A DNA stretch of 6,007 nt from Thermodesulfovibrionia bacterium (GCA_947258735.1 CAMYJJ010000177.1:1-6007), one strand, 5' to 3'. Counted from the stretch's first letter, positions 1 through 5,478 are shown. Program-made: numbers and translations. The notes: generated by a model from the letters alone, not told the origin.

Positions 1-13
1 GCAGACATGTGGC

Positions 14-16
14 CTA
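14..16 (-). other. In-frame amber codon inside the nadB reading frame
   Basis: On the minus strand the codons run CGT TTT CCT CAA ATA TAG GCC ACA TGT CTG, that is R-F-P-Q-I-stop-A-T-C-L. The sequence on both sides of the stop fits the conserved NadB block (E. coli: FPMIYAKCL), so the stop stands at a Tyr position. One base change from TAT or TAC gives TAG. Only about four codons remain before the window edge, so I cannot see whether the frame stays open further on. Confidence 0.8.
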
Positions 17-958
17 TATTTGAGGAAAACGGTTTTTTACGTAGTCCTTTTCAAGATGGGTAAGGTCCAGATACACATGCCGTGAATCAGTCTTGACCAT
101 CTCTGATACAATGGCCCGGGTCACGGTATCCCTTGAAGCCAGTTCAGCCATCTCATGATACTCATGCATAAACCTCTTCTTATGTTTATTTCTCAGTACG
201 GCCCCTTCCCCTCTCATGGCCTCGCTGAGCAGAAACTGGGGGGCACCCCTTGAATATAGGGTTGTCGGGTGAAACTGGACAAATTCCATGTCCCTGATCA
301 ATGCCCCTGCCCTGTATGCAATGGCAATTCCATCACCTGTTGATATGACCGGATTGGTTGTTTTAGAATACACCTGCCCGGCTCCTCCTGTGGCGAGTAT
401 GACGGCCTTTGCGTAGAAATGTACGAGAGCCCCCCCTCTGAGTACACTGGCCCCCACACACCTGCTCTCATGCATGATCAGGTCCAGGGTATAGGCAAAG
501 TCATATCTGGAAATCGAGGGGCATGATTTTACCTTATTAATAAGAACCCGTTCTATTTCCTTGCCGGTTGAATCACCATGCGCATGCAGGATCCTCCTTT
601 TTGTGTGGGCCGCTTCCCGTGTAAAAGAAAGCTTACTGCCATCCTTATCAAATTCTGCACCCCATGATATAAGCTCACGAATATAGTCAGGTCCCTCTTC
701 TACCATTACCTTTACTGCATCTTCATCGCATAACCCGGCCCCTGCCTTTATTGTGTCATCATAGTGAATACCCACCCTGTCTTCATCACTGATGGCCACG
801 GCAATTCCTCCCTGTGCATATCCGGTTGTGCTCTCGGTTGGTTTGTCCTTGGTCAGAACTATCACGTTCCCGTGAGATGACAGTTCAATGGCTGCCCTCA
901 GACCTGCTACCCCGCCGCCGATAACAAGAAAATCTGCTGATTTTACAGAAGGTTTCAT
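14..958 (-). CDS. nadB: L-aspartate oxidase NadB, cut by an in-frame TAG
   Basis: NadB is a cytoplasmic flavoenzyme that oxidises L-aspartate to iminoaspartate, the first step of de novo NAD synthesis, before NadA. The N-terminal FAD Rossmann motif DFLVIGGGVAGLRAA lies at about residues 9-23. Next come the family blocks TTGYAQGGIA, REAAHTKRRILHAHGDSTG (split here as REAAHTKRR and ILHAHGDSTG), LATGGAGQVY, QFHPTTL, EAMRGEGAVL and ELASRDTVTRAI. I place the start at the ATG at 958, giving 314 residues, because it leaves the usual short lead before the FAD fold. A TTG at 997 in the same frame would add 13 residues and falls in the promoter -35 box. Known NadB is about 520-540 residues. Here TAG at 14-16 ends the frame after FPQI, and the same frame then reads A-T-C-L to the window edge, matching the E. 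coli block FPMIYAKCL with Tyr replaced by stop. The product would lack the capping and C-terminal parts that carry substrate-binding His and Arg residues. A pseudogene, a sequence error or readthrough are all possible. Confidence 0.9.
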   Translation of the reverse strand: MKPSVKSADFLVIGGGVAGLRAAIELSSHGNVIVLTKDKPTESTTGYAQGGIAVAISDEDRVGIHYDDTIKAGAGLCDEDAVKVMVEEGPDYIRELISWGAEFDKDGSKLSFTREAAHTKRRILHAHGDSTGKEIERVLINKVKSCPSISRYDFAYTLDLIMHESRCVGASVLRGGALVHFYAKAVILATGGAGQVYSKTTNPVISTGDGIAIAYRAGALIRDMEFVQFHPTTLYSRGAPQFLLSEAMRGEGAVLRNKHKKRFMHEYHEMAELASRDTVTRAIVSEMVKTDSRHVYLDLTHLEKDYVKNRFPQI

Positions 959-968
959 GATTGTATGA

Positions 969-997
969 ATCTTAATCCATTTAATATGGGAAGTCAA
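969..997 (-). promoter_or_regulatory. Predicted sigma70-type promoter of nadB
   Basis: On the minus strand TTGACT (997-992) is followed after exactly 17 bp by TAAGAT (974-969). These match the -35 and -10 consensus at 5/6 and 4/6 positions. Transcription would begin near 963-961, only a few bases before the ATG at 958. No Shine-Dalgarno sequence is visible before that ATG, so the message may be leaderless or nearly so. The same -35 box contains the TTG that could be mistaken for a more upstream start. Confidence 0.5.
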
Positions 998-1053
998 TTT
1001 AAAAACTGGATGTATATGATGTGTTGATACAGGCCTGTTATGAGACTATAAAA

Positions 1054-1204
1054 CAGGTGCTCCCAAGCTGTCCAAGAATACAGAACATTCAAATTCTGTC
1101 ATTCCGCACTTGTTTCGGAATCTCCTTTTTTCAGAATGATACAGCAAATAGAGATCCTGAAACACGTTCAGGATGACAGTTCTCGGACAGCCTGCTCCAA
1201 CCTG
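1054..1204. repeat. MITE-like dispersed palindromic element
   Basis: Two 28-nt arms, 1096-1123 and 1152-1179, are inverted copies of each other with 22 of 28 positions matching. Each arm is also a small hairpin: ATTCCG with CGGAAT in the left arm, and ATCCTGAA with TTCAGGAT in the right. Outside them lies a second inverted pair, GCTGTCCAAGAA (1068-1079) and TTCTCGGACAGC (1180-1191), matching at 11 of 12. At the edges CAGGT (1054-1058) faces ACCTG (1200-1204). The core resembles the 'CCTGAAACAAGTTCAGGATGACA' type of dispersed palindrome (here written as one known style of repeat, from memory) that occurs in many copies in several environmental bacterial genomes. A 72-codon minus-strand open frame across it (1264-1046) is a by-product of the repeat. 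No transposase is present, so any movement would depend on enzymes supplied from elsewhere. Confidence 0.7.
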
Positions 1205-1274
1205 ACCCCGCCCTTCATAATTCCACCATATGCCTCCTGCATTATATTGCAGAAAAAGACGCATTAAAAAAATA

Positions 1275-1303
1275 TTGCTTTAATGCTGACCTTAAGTTAA
1301 TAT
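1275..1303 (+). promoter_or_regulatory. Possible promoter of the M23 peptidase gene, flanked by repeats
   Basis: TTGCTT (1275-1280) and TAATAT (1298-1303) are 17 bp apart, a weak sigma70-like match (3/6 and 4/6). The 13-mer TTTAATGCTGACC (1279-1291) recurs as TTTAATGCTAACC (1313-1325), 34 bp downstream and differing at one base. GCATTAAA at 1261-1268 is the inverted form of TTTAATGC. The repeats span and follow the promoter, as operator half-sites would, but no regulator is identified. Confidence 0.3.
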
Positions 1304-1328
1304 ATAAGGTTTTTTAATGCTAACCAAT

Positions 1329-1344
1329 TTATTATTAATAATAA
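1329..1344. repeat. Perfect 16-bp AT palindrome in a trinucleotide run
   Basis: TTATTATTAATAATAA is a perfect palindrome, and ATA repeats continue to about 1350. It lies between the possible promoter and the start of the M23 gene. It could lower DNA duplex stability or be chance in AT-rich sequence. Confidence 0.5.
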
Positions 1345-1377
1345 TAATAATTCTATTTACATGTCATACGCTCAAAA

Positions 1378-2769
1378 ATGATGGATTTAGATAAAAAGGG
1401 ATTTAGCCGAATTATTCTGACATTGGCTTTGCCATTTATCATACTGGTCATTGCCTTTGGAGCATATAAACTGTTTTTTATCCCTGATCCTGTTATCACA
1501 GGACTGGACCAGTTTACGAACCTCTCGGCTGACAAAACTATCATCCTTAACACGGAGAATATCAAGTCTATTGATATTGCTGTCTATCAAAATGACCAAA
1601 AGGTAGATGTGCTGAATGATCTCCCGGGACATTCAGAAAAATTATACAAATTGAACATTAAGCCAAAATCCCTTGGCCTGGGAGACGGTCAGGCCCTGGT
1701 CATTGTGAATGCGAAGGCAGGCCTTTTAAAGGAGGTAGAGCACAAGATAGCTGTCACGATCGATACGATTCCTCCTGTTCTGGAAGTACTGAAATCGCCC
1801 CGTCAGATCAACCGTGGAAGTTGCGGAGCTGCCCTGTTGCGGGTAAAGGGGGCTGATTCAGTTTTTATAAAACTCGTTGATCCTGCCCAGCCGGAAGACT
1901 ATAGACAGTTTAGCGCTTATGAGCTGTCAAAGGCCCTTGATGTGACGGACGGGCCTTCAACAGAAGATGAACTACAGAACAATAAAACCACAGGTACTAT
2001 GGCAGATAGCAGTCCGGTAACATACGTGGCATTGTTTCCGGCCCCATATGATATCAAGGAAAACAGCCTGTTATATGCAGTTGCCAGTGATGCAGCAGGT
2101 AATGTAAATATAACATCACTTTCCACGAGGATACAGCAAAAGAAATTTACAAAATCATCTATCAATATTGATGACGATTTTATTAACAGGGTAGTATACC
2201 CCCTTTTGAATGAATCCAGCATGGATGATCCTACCGGGTCCTTTAAAAGAGTAAATGAAGAATTGAGGGACAGGAGCGCTGAAACAATACTGAACCTGGT
2301 TAAACATACTGAACCCCGGCTGCTCTGGCAGGGACGTTTTTCACAACTGAGAAACAGCAAGGTAATGGCCAAATATGGAGATAAGAGGGCCTATTTATAT
2401 AAAGGCAAAAAAATCAGCACCAGCTCCCATCTTGGACATGATCTTGCATCTTATGCAAAGGCACCGGTAGAGGCAGCCAATTCCGGAATTGTTACATTCG
2501 CTGCAGACCTCAGTATTTATGGAAATACCGTCATCATCGACCATGGCCTTGGACTCATGAGCCTGTATGGTCACCTGTCTGCCTTGACGGTTGAGAAGGG
2601 AGACAGGGTAAAAAAGGGCGATATGATCGGTAAGACAGGCTCAACCGGGCTCGCAGGAGGCGACCACCTGCATTTCGGCATGCTGCTGCATGGATATGAG
2701 GTATCTCCCATATACTGGTGGGACAGTAACTGGATCAAAATCCATATGATGGATTATTTGACTTATTAA
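1378..2769 (+). CDS. Membrane-anchored M23 (LytM-type) peptidoglycan endopeptidase
   Basis: This 463-residue protein is a zinc endopeptidase expected to cut peptide crosslinks of peptidoglycan in the periplasm. Residues 12-34 form one uncleaved hydrophobic segment after a short basic N-terminus, so it should be anchored in the inner membrane with the rest outside. Residues 40-300 are a long region of probable beta-rich domains with no motif I recognise. The LytM domain covers about 340-460. H351-x3-D355 (HLGHD) and H432 of the HLH pair supply the zinc ligands. H398 (YGHL) and H430 complete the active site, so it should be active rather than a degenerate EnvC-like activator. Family signatures IYGNTVIIDHGLGLMSLYGHL (positions 380-400) and GSTGLAGGDHLHFGM (421-435) are well kept. 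The start is one of two adjacent ATGs (1378 or 1381), with no clear ribosome site before them. It is transcribed divergently from nadB. The exact bond cut and any partner are unknown. Confidence 0.9.
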   Translation: MMDLDKKGFSRIILTLALPFIILVIAFGAYKLFFIPDPVITGLDQFTNLSADKTIILNTENIKSIDIAVYQNDQKVDVLNDLPGHSEKLYKLNIKPKSLGLGDGQALVIVNAKAGLLKEVEHKIAVTIDTIPPVLEVLKSPRQINRGSCGAALLRVKGADSVFIKLVDPAQPEDYRQFSAYELSKALDVTDGPSTEDELQNNKTTGTMADSSPVTYVALFPAPYDIKENSLLYAVASDAAGNVNITSLSTRIQQKKFTKSSINIDDDFINRVVYPLLNESSMDDPTGSFKRVNEELRDRSAETILNLVKHTEPRLLWQGRFSQLRNSKVMAKYGDKRAYLYKGKKISTSSHLGHDLASYAKAPVEAANSGIVTFAADLSIYGNTVIIDHGLGLMSLYGHLSALTVEKGDRVKKGDMIGKTGSTGLAGGDHLHFGMLLHGYEVSPIYWWDSNWIKIHMMDYLTY

Positions 2770-2835
2770 TATGCTGTTAAAAAACAGTAGACAAGCCGGC
2801 AAAGATGACATACAATCATACTAATATAGAAAGTT

Positions 2836-2841
2836 GGAGAG
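2836..2841 (+). promoter_or_regulatory. Shine-Dalgarno site that sets the start of the 92-aa gene
   Basis: GGAGAG ends 7 nt before ATG at 2849. The TTG at 2834 in the same frame overlaps this site and would leave it inside the coding region, so ATG 2849 is the better start. Confidence 0.7.
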
Positions 2842-2848
2842 AATAAGA

Positions 2849-3127
2849 ATGGACCGTCAAGTTTCAAAAAGTGAAGTACCTTCCTACGAAATTGTAGAAG
2901 AAAAAATAAAAGAGATCGATGGATCTATCATTGTATTGCGTATATTTTATATATTCATGCAGATTGCCTACAAGTTCCAGCTGATCAAAAACGATAAACT
3001 GTGCACTGTTGAAATTCCCAGAAAACTGCTTGAAGGTCTGGATAACAGCAATACAGGTTTTGATGATGAGTTGAACAGGATCCTTGATGATTCTGTACAG
3101 CACGCTGATTGCTGGAACAAGGTCTGA
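2849..3127 (+). CDS. Hypothetical 92-residue protein
   Basis: I do not recognise this family. The start ATG is chosen because GGAGAG lies 7 nt upstream. The protein has a charged, probably helical N-terminal part (VEEKIKEID, about 16-24). A hydrophobic stretch follows (IIVLRIFYIFMQIAYKFQLI, about 27-46), more likely an amphipathic or buried helix or strand than a clear transmembrane segment, because Arg, Gln and Lys break it. A short block CTVEIPRKLLEGLDN (about 52-66) reads like strand plus helix. The tail is acidic (FDDELNRILDDS). There is no signal peptide or metal motif, and it should be cytoplasmic. It sits 79 bp after the M23 gene on the same strand and 143 bp before the zinc-ribbon gene. 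Co-transcription with the M23 gene is possible but not shown. The good ribosome site and intact frame make it a likely real gene. Confidence 0.65.
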   Translation: MDRQVSKSEVPSYEIVEEKIKEIDGSIIVLRIFYIFMQIAYKFQLIKNDKLCTVEIPRKLLEGLDNSNTGFDDELNRILDDSVQHADCWNKV

Positions 3128-3160
3128 GTCCAGGACTTTTTGGCAATTAAAGTTACATGT

Positions 3161-3186
3161 ATCTGCGCGGTCTTCCTTCCGCAGAT
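3161..3186 (+). terminator. GC-containing hairpin between two small genes, weak terminator candidate
   Basis: ATCTGCG (3161-3167) pairs with CGCAGAT (3180-3186) across a 12-nt loop, 34 nt after the stop of the 92-aa gene. No run of T follows directly, so it is a poor intrinsic terminator. It could stabilise the 3' end of the message or block readthrough only partly. Confidence 0.3.
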
Positions 3187-3232
3187 ATCATTTCGTATGA
3201 TGTTAATCATACCCAGAAAATATTACCCTCGT

Positions 3233-3252
3233 TATACTATTAATATATTAAT
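3233..3252 (+). promoter_or_regulatory. Possible -10 element and adjacent palindrome before the zinc-ribbon gene
   Basis: TATACT (3233-3238) matches the -10 consensus at five of six bases and would start transcription about 25 nt before ATG 3271. No good -35 box lies 16-18 bp upstream. Directly after it ATTAATATATTAAT (3239-3252) is a perfect 14-bp palindrome over the expected start site, which could be an operator or simply AT-rich spacer. Confidence 0.3.
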
Positions 3253-3270
3253 TGAGAATACGAGGTAACC

Positions 3271-3519
3271 ATGTTTAAGAATGACTGCCCCGGCAGCAAG
3301 GAAATACGAGAACCCAAACCCGAAGAAATCAAATGTCGTCATTGCGGTAATGATGTTGAAATCTGGAGCGATGAGACAGAGACCAAATGCAAGTCATGTG
3401 GACAGACCATTGACCGCATGATCGGCCAGACCTGCCTGGACTGGTGCTCTCATGCGAAAGAGTGCGTGGGCGAAAACAAGTACCGCAGAATCAAGGCGGG
3501 CTCTAACGGCAAGAATTAA
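3271..3519 (+). CDS. Small eight-cysteine zinc-ribbon protein
   Basis: This 82-residue cytoplasmic protein has a good ribosome site (GAGGT, 4 nt before the ATG). Cysteines lie at 6, 22, 25, 40, 43, 55, 59 and 65. C22-x2-C25 and C40-x2-C43 form a classic zinc ribbon (CRHC and CKSC, with WSDE between). C6 in the N-terminal CPG and the C-terminal CLDWCSHAKEC leave four further cysteines, which could form a second metal site. From memory, proteins beginning with a CPG motif and ending in a C-x3-WC/YC-x5-C-x-G type tail are widespread in Desulfobacterota and related phyla. Some sit beside HD-domain phosphohydrolase genes and are annotated by that association. No such gene is visible here, and the biochemical role is unknown. 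The metal ligation is inferred from cysteine spacing only. The tail after residue 67 is basic (KYRRIKAG). Confidence 0.85.
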   Translation: MFKNDCPGSKEIREPKPEEIKCRHCGNDVEIWSDETETKCKSCGQTIDRMIGQTCLDWCSHAKECVGENKYRRIKAGSNGKN

Positions 3520-3868
3520 ACACATTCTCCTGCGTACATATAATCTGTCCCCCTTCCTTTTAAAAGTACTAATTCTTAGGTGTGTCCATAAATGCGGGGG
3601 AGGGTTAGCGACGTATTTTCAAAGTTGATGAGTTTGCAGGTTTATTACTTTATACATATTATCAATGGATCATATTGACTCTGATATTGAGGATATATAT
3701 CTGCTGTCAATGATACTGATAAATCAGAATGTTAAGGGTTAACAGTAGATAGTGAGGATAATCATCTGAGCTCTAATGCTCAATAAGCTATTATTAATAA
3801 TCTGTTTTGTCGTTTATATATCTCACACCAATAAAACATAAAAAGGTTTCTGCTTTTTCGTGTTCACT
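3520..3868. other. 349-bp AT-rich stretch without a gene, between converging genes
   Basis: No coding frame of interest is seen on either strand. It contains TGTTAA-GGG-TTAACA (3730-3744), a 6-bp inverted repeat with a 3-nt centre. It also has the perfect palindromes GATATATATC (near 3690) and ATTATTAATAAT (3790-3801). A weak AT hairpin, AAAAAG (3840-3845) with CTTTTT (3853-3858), lies just past the methyltransferase stop. The genes on both sides converge here, so terminators are expected, but none is convincing. A G-rich patch near 3595-3605 has only two G runs. Confidence 0.5.
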
Positions 3869-4651
3869 TCAGCAGCTTGTCAGGTCAAATTTCTCTAAGA
3901 AATCATCAGGAATATCAGCATGTTTTCTTCCTGCAAGACCAAAATAGTACAAAGGCTTACCATCCATTGACATTCTGTGGCGGTAGCGTTCCAAATGGTA
4001 AATATCCAGATACTTTGAAAATATCAGTTCACGAATCATTCGTGAAAAACCTGATGTGTCCGTGTGGTCTAAAAACGTCTCTTTGATATTAAAAGCAACC
4101 CATCCTTCATTCTGGATAAGATTAAACGCTGTAAAAAATGCCCTAGGTGGAATATCACCAAAACCAAGCGCTGCAACAGTTGTGAGGCAGTCTGGCATCC
4201 ATGACGCTATTTCATCGTGAACATCTTCATTAAGATTACAAAAGTCTGCAACATAATAAGCGTCATAAATCCCAGGTCTATCCCTTTCTGTTGCCTGCTG
4301 CGCTTCATCAATAATGTCCACACCAATTAGCCTTGAAACACCATGCTTCTTTAATGCTTCTCCCATCATTCCATTGCCTGCCCCAAGATCCAAGACTCGC
4401 AACTCACTAAGATTGTACTCAGATTGACTAAGGCTATGCCTCAGAATATCTGATACCTTTGCAGGAGATTGACATTTCAATCTCTCATAGAATAGCTGCT
4501 CATATAAATCTGGTTTACTATAGATAACATCATAATCATGAAAACGGACCTGTTTCTTTCCTGCAGACTCTACTAAATAAAAAAATATTTCATCCTGATC
4601 AAGTTCTTCTGTATCTCTTTTGGGGAACTGTATTCTGTGGCGTTTTCTCAT
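3869..4651 (-). CDS. Class I SAM-dependent methyltransferase, substrate unknown
   Basis: This 260-residue cytoplasmic enzyme transfers a methyl group from S-adenosylmethionine. Motif I is VLDLGAGNG (86-94), the SAM-binding glycine loop. The acidic residue that holds the ribose is D112 in LIGVDII (108-114), and ADF at 135-137 is the likely adenine-contact segment. ALGFGDIPP (161-169) occupies the post-II/motif IV area. The N-terminal 80 residues and the C-terminal YRHRMSMDGKPLYYFGLAGR (223-242) probably shape the acceptor pocket. The tail resembles those of COG4976/WBSCR27-like small-molecule methyltransferases, which I offer only as a hint. AAGGA ends 5 nt before the ATG at 4651, supporting this start. 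It stands alone: the PilZ-like gene upstream on the same strand is 287 bp away. A GTTAG-AC-CTAAC inverted repeat at 4674-4685 lies just upstream of the ribosome site. Confidence 0.85.
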   Translation of the reverse strand: MRKRHRIQFPKRDTEELDQDEIFFYLVESAGKKQVRFHDYDVIYSKPDLYEQLFYERLKCQSPAKVSDILRHSLSQSEYNLSELRVLDLGAGNGMMGEALKKHGVSRLIGVDIIDEAQQATERDRPGIYDAYYVADFCNLNEDVHDEIASWMPDCLTTVAALGFGDIPPRAFFTAFNLIQNEGWVAFNIKETFLDHTDTSGFSRMIRELIFSKYLDIYHLERYRHRMSMDGKPLYYFGLAGRKHADIPDDFLEKFDLTSC

Positions 4652-4673
4652 TATTTTCCTTTTCTATGTTGAA

Positions 4674-4685
4674 GTTAGACCTAAC
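4674..4685 (-). promoter_or_regulatory. Inverted repeat upstream of the methyltransferase start
   Basis: GTTAG (4674-4678) and CTAAC (4681-4685) are 5-bp inverted half-sites separated by two bases, 23 nt before the ATG and therefore in the expected leader. This could be a small operator or an RNA hairpin. No matched promoter boxes could be assigned with confidence. Confidence 0.25.
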
Positions 4686-4938
4686 GCTATGATTTCAAAC
4701 GAATGTCTTAATGATTTTAACATGCGAAGTGACGATTTTCATATCCCTTTCATACTCAATTAGTTTTATGACTGTCTGGGTACGTGCTTAGATTTTGCTT
4801 TGGTGATAATGAAGTGAGCATCAACCAGAATCTGAGACAAGTATAGCTGGATAACAAGAATAACAAAGGGGTCTGATCTGGGGTGGTGAAAAGTTTGATG
4901 ATTCCCGGTTAAACTCAATAAAAAAGCAGAGACATTAC

Positions 4939-5289
4939 CTACACTTCTACAGAAGGTCCCCCGGGCTTTAACGTATCTATGAATTTCATGTATTGCCGGG
5001 GCGGGTTCAGGACTTTCATGAGAAAGGTCAATGTATTGGATTCATGTTCAGCTCTTAAAAAGCATATAACATTACATGTAAGATTGAGCGCGTCACCCTG
5101 GGGAGTTAGAAAACTCAGCTGTATTTCTTGCGGAGGCGTAAATTTTTTTGAAACATTAATCGAAGAACATATCATATAATCCATGCCCTTATTGGAAACA
5201 TATTCTATCAATCCTGAAAACGTTTTGCCTCCTGAATAGATATTACCGTTAAGATTAACACGGATTTTATCAGAAAATATTCTCTGCAT
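4939..5289 (-). CDS. Divergent PilZ-like domain protein
   Basis: The product has 116 residues from the ATG at 5289. GAGGTG (5301-5296) lies 6 nt before it; a TTG at 5310 in the same frame lies upstream of that ribosome site and is unlikely. The beta-strand pattern and the segment TFSGLIEYVSNKGMDYMI (23-40) resemble a PilZ beta-barrel, whose cyclic-di-GMP motif is an RxxxR followed by D/NxSxxG. Here the second motif reads Y-V-S-N-K-G: Ser32 and Gly35 are kept but the first residue is Tyr. No clean RxxxR precedes it (only R3 and R10). It may thus be a PilZ domain that no longer binds the nucleotide, or a related barrel. The later PPQEIQLSFLTP and NLTCNVICFLRAE segments fit the remaining strands. 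There is no signal peptide or membrane segment. The neighbour upstream on the same strand is a histidine kinase, but 450 bp and a toxin-antitoxin scar separate them. Confidence 0.55.
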   Translation of the reverse strand: MQRIFSDKIRVNLNGNIYSGGKTFSGLIEYVSNKGMDYMICSSINVSKKFTPPQEIQLSFLTPQGDALNLTCNVICFLRAEHESNTLTFLMKVLNPPRQYMKFIDTLKPGGPSVEV

Positions 5290-5295
5290 AGATAT

Positions 5296-5301
5296 CACCT
5301 C
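5296..5301 (-). promoter_or_regulatory. Shine-Dalgarno site that sets the start of the PilZ-like gene
   Basis: On the minus strand GAGGTGAT is a strong anti-16S match ending shortly before ATG at 5289. It fixes the start there and makes the more upstream TTG at 5310 improbable. Just upstream, GTATTAATAC (5311-5320) is a perfect 10-bp palindrome. Confidence 0.75.
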
Positions 5302-5329
5302 GATCCACAAGTATTAATACGCAAAAAAG

Positions 5330-5431
5330 ATACCACATTGAAAATGCTTGAAAAACAGTATGTTAATTTTATGAAAGCCGTTTCGAATTGTCATAATGGC
5401 AAAATCATATGACATAATTACAACGAAACAT
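5330..5431 (+). pseudogene. Degraded remnant of a HigB-like toxin gene
   Basis: Short pieces in shifting frames recall, in the right order, the C-terminal half of RelE/HigB toxins. ATA CCA (5330-5335) fits the IPP block, CTT GAA AAA (5347-5355) the LEK block, and CAG TAT (5356-5361) the GQY block. TTT CGA near 5381-5386 fits FR. CAT AAT GGC AAA (5392-5403), then after one extra base TCA TAT GAC ATA ATT ACA (5405-5422), fits an H-N-G-K-S-Y-D-V-E-I-T type ending. Several frame changes and internal losses exclude a working product. The order upstream of a HigA remnant is that of higBA loci. The individual matches are very short, so this is a reading by eye that depends on the neighbouring antitoxin remnant. 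Confidence 0.4.
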
Positions 5432-5478
5432 TTATCAGGCATTGAATTATGACTGAAACATGAATAATTCATCTGATT

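Noticed and set aside
1046..1264. A 72-codon minus-strand open frame across the palindromic element
   Set aside because: It is the translation of the repeat itself; such frames recur wherever the repeat is present and have no ribosome site or protein-like layout.
1917..2372. A 151-codon minus-strand frame inside the M23 gene
   Set aside because: Lies fully inside a clear gene and gives a serine- and leucine-rich product typical of the reverse of coding sequence.
2774..2787. CTGTT-AAAA-AACAG inverted repeat after the M23 stop as a terminator
   Set aside because: Five-bp AT-rich stem with no T run following; too weak to support the call.
3591..3606. G-rich patch as a G-quadruplex
   Set aside because: Only two runs of three or more G are present; four are needed.
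3840..3858. AAAAAG/CTTTTT hairpin as the terminator of the methyltransferase gene
   Set aside because: The stem has a single G-C pair and should be too weak for intrinsic termination; there is no distinct T run after a stable stem.
4674..4685. GTTAG-CTAAC read as an integron attC-type core site, making the methyltransferase a cassette
   Set aside because: The long imperfect inverted repeat and second core pair of an attC site are absent, both upstream of the gene and after its stop at 3869.
4868..4887. GGGGTCTGATCTGGGG-like sequence as a mobile-element end
   Set aside because: No matching inverted partner, transposase fragment or second copy is visible in the window.
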